Assembly: GCF_963931675.1 (NCBI RefSeq)
Contig: NZ_OZ007039.1
Coordinates: forward strand, 2,269,806 to 2,333,805
Reading direction: 5' to 3'
DNA length: 64,000 nt
DNA from: an uncultured Alistipes sp.
GTDB lineage: Bacteria; Bacteroidota; Bacteroidia; Bacteroidales; Rikenellaceae
The translations under genes were made by a program, and so were the position numbers. This document shows positions 59,320-64,000 of the stretch, in pieces; the first letter of the stretch is position 1, and the number at the start of each line of letters is the position of its first letter. The notes below the pieces were generated by a model. It ran no database searches and was not told the origin of the DNA. It was given only the letters and a program-made list of their open reading frames with translations.

Positions 59320-62300
59320 TTAGAATTTGAGGCTGACGCCGCCGCCGAAATACTTCATGACAGGATAGGCGCTGCCGTCACCGTCGTTGGACTCGGGGTC
59401 ATACTCCTTGAATTCGGAGAAAGTGAGCAGGTTGGTTGCCGTGACGTAGATCCGCAGGTTCGACATGCCGAACTTCTTGGAAATTCGCTGTGGTAGCGTA
59501 TATCCGAGCTGGACATTCTTCAGACGCAGGTAGGAACCGTCCTTGAGCCAGAAGGTCGAGAACCGGTGGTTCTGTTCCGATGTCGAGGGCGAGAGGCTCG
59601 GATAGGTGGCGTTCTCCTTGTTCTCCGGCGTCCAGCGTCCGAGGTGGTGGCGCATGGCACCGCTGATCCCCTGGAACTCCCAGTATCCGTACCCGTTTAC
59701 GTAGATGTCCGAATTGGCGGCACCCTGGAAGAAGAGCTCCAGGTCGAAATTTTTCCAATTCCCGCCCACGGTGAATCCGTACATGATTTCAGGAACCTGG
59801 GTCCGGCCGATGGGCACGATGTCGTAGTTGTCGGTTTTTCCGTCACCGTTTACGTCCCTGTACTTGATGTCTCCCAGTTTGGGCCGCTCGGTGAATCCGG
59901 ACGGCAGGGCGTCGATCTCCTCTTCGGAATTGTAGAATCCGTCGGCGATCAGGCCGAATCGTTGTCCGATGGGACGTCCCACCTTCGAGAGCCACGGGTA
60001 GGTAACGGGGCTTTCGCCGCACGCTACGATCTTATTCCGTGCGAAGGAGAGGTTCCCGCGGACGTAGTAGCGGAACTTGTTGACACTCCCGTTGTAGCCG
60101 AGGTCGATCTCGAAACCGCGGTTGACGACTTCGCCGATGTTTGCCGGTGGGAATCCCCTGCTGCCGTCGTTCGGGGCCAGCATTCCATAGATGTAGGAGA
60201 TTGTGCCGTCGTAGTCGAGGATTCCGTGGCGCCGTTCGTGGAAGTAGTCGCCCGTGAAGGAGAGTTTGTTGTCGAAGAATTTCATGTCGACACCGATGTT
60301 GAACTTGTTGGCGCGTTCCCATCCTACTTCGGTATTCCCTTCCTTGCCTTCATAGATGCGGTTTTCGGGGTTGTTCGTCTCGCCGAACGAGGGGCGGTTC
60401 GAACTTAACTGGGGATAGGTCTGCAGGTAGTAGTATTTGTTGGAGCCGATTCGGTCGTTACCCACCTGTCCGTAGGATGCGCGGAGCTTCATGTAGCTGA
60501 ACGTCTTGGGCGATTCACCCCAAAAACCCTCTTCGGAGACCACCCATCCGGCCGATACGGCGGGGAAGAAACCGTAGCGTTTGTTCTTTGCGAACTGCAT
60601 CGAACCGTTGTATCCGGCATTGAACTCGGCCAGGTACTTGTTTTTGTAGGCGTAGGTGACACGTCCCACGTAGTTGATGTATCCGATCGGGAGGGTTGCA
60701 TCGCTTTGGATCTCCTGTCGGTTGAATGCCAGCAGACCGGTGACGGCATGATCTCCGAAGGTGCGGTTGTAGTTCAGCGAGGCCTCGACGACGAAGTCCC
60801 GGCGGAACGGGCCGTTGCCGGATCCGGTCCGGATCGAGACGGTCTCCTCCTCGCGGACCAGTTCATAGGTCCCCTCCTTGGTGTAGTAATAGGTTGCAGG
60901 GCGTTCGTAGAGGTCCCGGCGCGAGCGCATGGAGGAGATGTAGCTGAACATACCGCGGACGGACAGGCCTTTGGTGATGACGTCGAGTTGCTGGTTGATG
61001 CGGATGACGCTTTCGAACTTGTTGGTTTTCGAGTGGTAGTATCCGCAACTGGACAGGGCCCAGTAGGGGTTGACCAGATTCAGGTGACCTCCGTAGGAAC
61101 CGTCGGGGTTAACGTAGTTGAAATAATCGGGCGGCGTGCGTACGAGATGCTGGAAGAGTTCGTCTCCGGCACCGTTGTTGTGCCGCTCTTCGAGACGTCC
61201 GGCCAGGTCGACGCCCACGGTTGTGGTCTTGGTGACGTTGAAGTCGAGGTTCGCACGCAGGGCATAGCGGCGGAAATAGACGTTCGTATCGTATCGTCCG
61301 TTGTTGAAGTTCTTGTAGATACCGTCGTCGTTGGCATATCCTGCTGAGACGTAGTAGCGCATGAACGAGGAACCGCCGCGCACGACGAGCGAATACTGCT
61401 GCTTGAACGACGCTTTTTTGAGCATGTCGTTGATGTAGTCGTTGTCGGGGTGGGTGTAGGGGCTCGCACCCGTGCGGAACATCTCCAGGTCGAAGGCGCT
61501 GTATTCGGGATCCATTCCGACGTTCATCAGCGCCTCGTTGCGCAGACGCGCGTAATCATAGGAGCCGAGTTTGTCGGGGAGACGTGTCGGGGTGCTGGCC
61601 GTGAGCGATGCCCGGAACGAGACTTCGGGTTTGGACGTCAGGCCTCGCTTGGTCGTAATCAGGATGACGCCGTTTGCGCCGCGTACACCGTATACGGCCG
61701 TTGCGGAGGCATCCTTCAGTACGGAGAAGTTTTCAATGTCCTCGGGGTCGATCTGTGCATAGTCACGCTCCACACCGTCGACCAGCACGAGCGGGCTGTT
61801 GGCATTGCCATTGTAGCTGGCCAGGCCTCGGATATAGACGTAGGCGTTGTCCTCGCCGGGACGGCCGCCCGGGGTGCGGGTGAAGACGCCCGACACACGT
61901 CCACCGATCGCTTGAGTAAGGTTCGTGGTTCCCGTTTTCTGAATGTCCGAGGCCTCGGCCGTCGAGATGGATCCGACGACGGTGGCACGTTTCTGGGTGC
62001 CGTATCCGACGACGACGACTTCGTTGATGTCGAGAGCCTCTTCGTCGAGCGTAATGTCGATCGTTGTGCGGCTTCCTACGGTGATTTCCTGGGAGATGTA
62101 TCCCAACATCCGGAACTCCAGACGAGCATTTTCGCCTCCCGAGACGGTCAGTTTGTAACTACCGTCCGATGTACTTACGGCAGCATGATTGGTCCCGACC
62201 TCGATGACGGCAACTCCGACCAGCATTTGCCCGTTCCGGTCGCTGATCTTTCCGGAAACGACGCGCTCCTGGGCCTGCAATCCGACGCTCAGACCGTGGA

Positions 62301-62337
62301 TCAGAGCGAAGATGAATATCAATATGTATTTTTTCAT
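59320..62337 (-). CDS. susC: SusC/RagA-family TonB-dependent transporter (second locus)
   Basis: A 1005-residue outer-membrane importer. The signal peptide ends near LQAQ, then comes the regulatory-like domain (RVVSGKISDRNGQMLVGVAVIEVG), plug with AIGGRVSGVFTRTPGGRPGEDNAYVYIRG and VLKDASATAVYGVRGANGVI, and barrel ending GGGVSLKF. It forms a pair with the susD downstream. Upstream, 35 bases away, is another susD whose own susC is presumably beyond the right edge, so the locus has at least two transporter units. Confidence 0.95.
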   Translation of the reverse strand: MKKYILIFIFALIHGLSVGLQAQERVVSGKISDRNGQMLVGVAVIEVGTNHAAVSTSDGSYKLTVSGGENARLEFRMLGYISQEITVGSRTTIDITLDEEALDINEVVVVGYGTQKRATVVGSISTAEASDIQKTGTTNLTQAIGGRVSGVFTRTPGGRPGEDNAYVYIRGLASYNGNANSPLVLVDGVERDYAQIDPEDIENFSVLKDASATAVYGVRGANGVILITTKRGLTSKPEVSFRASLTASTPTRLPDKLGSYDYARLRNEALMNVGMDPEYSAFDLEMFRTGASPYTHPDNDYINDMLKKASFKQQYSLVVRGGSSFMRYYVSAGYANDDGIYKNFNNGRYDTNVYFRRYALRANLDFNVTKTTTVGVDLAGRLEERHNNGAGDELFQHLVRTPPDYFNYVNPDGSYGGHLNLVNPYWALSSCGYYHSKTNKFESVIRINQQLDVITKGLSVRGMFSYISSMRSRRDLYERPATYYYTKEGTYELVREEETVSIRTGSGNGPFRRDFVVEASLNYNRTFGDHAVTGLLAFNRQEIQSDATLPIGYINYVGRVTYAYKNKYLAEFNAGYNGSMQFAKNKRYGFFPAVSAGWVVSEEGFWGESPKTFSYMKLRASYGQVGNDRIGSNKYYYLQTYPQLSSNRPSFGETNNPENRIYEGKEGNTEVGWERANKFNIGVDMKFFDNKLSFTGDYFHERRHGILDYDGTISYIYGMLAPNDGSRGFPPANIGEVVNRGFEIDLGYNGSVNKFRYYVRGNLSFARNKIVACGESPVTYPWLSKVGRPIGQRFGLIADGFYNSEEEIDALPSGFTERPKLGDIKYRDVNGDGKTDNYDIVPIGRTQVPEIMYGFTVGGNWKNFDLELFFQGAANSDIYVNGYGYWEFQGISGAMRHHLGRWTPENKENATYPSLSPSTSEQNHRFSTFWLKDGSYLRLKNVQLGYTLPQRISKKFGMSNLRIYVTATNLLTFSEFKEYDPESNDGDGSAYPVMKYFGGGVSLKF

Positions 62338-62372
62338 CGTTGCTGATTTACAAATTTGACAATGGGTTCAGA

Positions 62373-64000
62373 TTACCATCCCGGATTGATCACCAACGCG
62401 CGGTTCTTGTCCAGCTCGGATTGGGGAATGGGGTAGTAGTACATCCTCATGGGGAACGAACGCTCCTCGACGACGAACTTTTCGCCGTATACGACGTTTC
62501 CGTTCTCCAGCGTCACCTTGATTCCATGTACGGGCCTGTTCAGGACGGTTTCGGCTTCACGCCAGCGTTTGAGGTCGTAGAGACGGTGCTCTTCGAAGGC
62601 CAGCTCCACGGTCCGTTCGCGGTGGATCAGTTCGCGCATCTGTCCCTTGGTCAGATTGCTTACGGGCGGCTGCCCGGCGCGTTGGCGCACCTCGTTGACG
62701 CAGGTGTAGATCCGCTCTTCGGTACACATTTCGTCGTCGCTGGTTCCCAGGTATTCGTTCATGGCCTCGGCGTAGATCAACAGCACTTCCGCATAGCGGA
62801 GGATCTGATGGTTGTGCAGGGTTAGTTTCGAGGGCACGACGCTTGCCAGGGGGTCGATCTGTTTGTACATGCTGAACCCGGTTTCGCAACCACGTTGCCC
62901 GATGGAAGCCGGATAATCCTTACCACCTTCCCAGAACTCGACCTCCCGGCCCCAAAGTGCCACTCCGGAGTAGAGCACGCTGGCATAGAAACGCTCGTCG
63001 CGGTTCTCATAGGGCTTCTGCGGGTCGTAATCGGGGTCATCGGCGGGGAGCAATCCGCTCTTGAGCTCATACATGTCGAGCAGTTCGGTTGTCACGCTGG
63101 TGCAGGCCCGGCAGTTCTGATACCCGGCGGGACCGTTTGCCTTCTCGACGTCGTTGGTAAAGCTGCGGCACTTGACGATAATCGACTCCGTGTTGCCGAA
63201 GTTGGTGAAGAACAGCCGCTGATAGGAGGGATACAGTTCGTGGGCCTTCGTACCGTCGGGGTTCTTCAGTTCGATGACCTGGAGCGCGGCATCCGCGGCC
63301 CGTTTCCAACGGTCGTGGTCGGGCGACGCGTAACGATGGATTTCGGTCGATCCTTCGATGGGATTTTCGTTGAAGAGCGGACTGGCGGCCATAAGCAGGA
63401 TCTTGGCTTTCAGGCCATATGCGGCCCCACGGGTCAGACGTCCGTAGTCATTGTCGGGATATTTGGTCGGGAGCAGGGGTGCGGCCTGGTCACACAGCCG
63501 GACGATGTATTCCACGCACTCCTCGAATGTGGAGCGGGGAATGTTGATGTCGCCCGAAAGGTCGAGGAGGTCGTCCATGATGGGAATCCCGCCGTAGCGT
63601 TTGACCAGTTCATAGTGCATGAGCGCCTTGTTGAGAATCGTCTCGCCGAGGTATTGGTTTTTCTTGCTTTGAGAGAGGTTTTCCGTGTAGTCGATGTTGC
63701 GTAAGATGACGTTTGCCTTCCGGATCCCGGTGTAGGTTTCGGCCCACCGGGAGTCGGGGTTTCCGCCCGAGGCGGCGTTCATCGTGGCACGTGTGAAGGC
63801 ATTGACGCCCGAACTGGTCCCGAGGGGGCTGTAGACGGCCAGGTCCGAGACGCAGTCGTACATGGCACCTCCTACGCGGTTGAATTGAACGCCGGTATTG
63901 AGGTAAACGTACAGGTCGTTGACGAACATTTCCAGCCGCAAACTATCCTTGAAAGCCTCTTCAGCTGACATTTGTTCGAGCGGGACGTAGTTCAGGTCGC
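62373..64000 (-). CDS. susD: SusD/RagB-family lipoprotein, 5' end cut by window edge
   Basis: The reading frame continues past the internal ATG at 63971 to the window edge (DLNYVPLEQMSAEEAF), the normal region just after the lipidated Cys in SusD proteins, so the true start lies right of 64000. About 542 codons are present. SusD motifs include NQYLGETILNKALMHYELVKRYGGIPI, HNHQILRYAEVLLIYAEAMNEYLG and ELIHRERTVELAFEEHRLYDLKRW, and the protein ends SELDKNRALVINPGW. It precedes susC by 35 bases. Confidence 0.93.
   Translation of the reverse strand, partial: DLNYVPLEQMSAEEAFKDSLRLEMFVNDLYVYLNTGVQFNRVGGAMYDCVSDLAVYSPLGTSSGVNAFTRATMNAASGGNPDSRWAETYTGIRKANVILRNIDYTENLSQSKKNQYLGETILNKALMHYELVKRYGGIPIMDDLLDLSGDINIPRSTFEECVEYIVRLCDQAAPLLPTKYPDNDYGRLTRGAAYGLKAKILLMAASPLFNENPIEGSTEIHRYASPDHDRWKRAADAALQVIELKNPDGTKAHELYPSYQRLFFTNFGNTESIIVKCRSFTNDVEKANGPAGYQNCRACTSVTTELLDMYELKSGLLPADDPDYDPQKPYENRDERFYASVLYSGVALWGREVEFWEGGKDYPASIGQRGCETGFSMYKQIDPLASVVPSKLTLHNHQILRYAEVLLIYAEAMNEYLGTSDDEMCTEERIYTCVNEVRQRAGQPPVSNLTKGQMRELIHRERTVELAFEEHRLYDLKRWREAETVLNRPVHGIKVTLENGNVVYGEKFVVEERSFPMRMYYYPIPQSELDKNRALVINPGW

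Noticed and set aside
1..64000. tRNA, rRNA or CRISPR arrays
   Set aside because: No cloverleaf, rRNA or regularly spaced repeat pattern was seen on reading both strands; a covariance-model search was not possible here.

Overview
The window looks like the chromosome of a GC-rich gut Bacteroidales, most like Alistipes (Rikenellaceae). The supporting signs are SusC/SusD outer-membrane pairs, lipoprotein-rich polysaccharide utilisation loci, Bacteroidetes-type promoters (TTTG-N19-20-TAnnTTTG) and strongly GC-biased third codon positions. The genus is an inference. I see no rRNA, tRNA or CRISPR array.

Layout. (1) 1-4850: rhamnose module: rhamnulokinase (runs off the left edge) divergent from an AraC-type regulator, which is frameshifted at a G7 run, and a secreted GH78 alpha-L-rhamnosidase. 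(2) 4995-9694: amino-sugar operon on the minus strand: N-acetylhexosamine kinase, a CBM9-like protein, a NagB-like/PIG-L fusion and NagB. (3) 9709-29921: glycosaminoglycan locus in two divergent operons. The minus operon has a PL8 lyase, SusC, SusD and a DUF5017-like lipoprotein. The plus operon has GH88, a second PL8, an S1 sulfatase and two lipoproteins with DUF4988-like N-termini and beta-helical C-termini. Lyases and sulfatase would yield unsaturated disaccharides, GH88 would split them, and the amino sugar would pass to module 2.

(4) 29962-31134 and 43793-44965: two nearly identical 1173-bp IS256-type elements (variant zinc-binding transposase) in opposite orientation, each with its own 8-bp target duplication. 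They bracket about 12.7 kb of housekeeping genes: ROK kinase-manA, ilvD-ilvB-ilvN-ilvC-asnB (minus) and thrB-thrC (plus). (5) 40526-41471: the control region between the divergent ilv and thr operons, the most interesting part of the window. The ilv side has a complete attenuator: promoter, a 26-residue Ile/Val/Leu-rich leader peptide, a 12-nt antiterminator segment inside the last leader codons, and a 16-bp terminator. The thr side has a matching promoter, a Thr-rich leader peptide ending in five consecutive Thr codons after TFTA, and about 245 nt of untranslated leader without an obvious terminator.

(6) 44990-64000: a minus-strand locus probably aimed at a glucuronic-acid- and arabinose-decorated glycan: SusD (runs off the right edge), SusC, SusD, a lipoprotein with an inactive-looking SUMF1 domain, BACON-GH43, an SDR D-mannonate oxidoreductase, GH115, GH43, GH115 and a WbsX/GH99-like protein. 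Its promoter and regulator lie outside the window.
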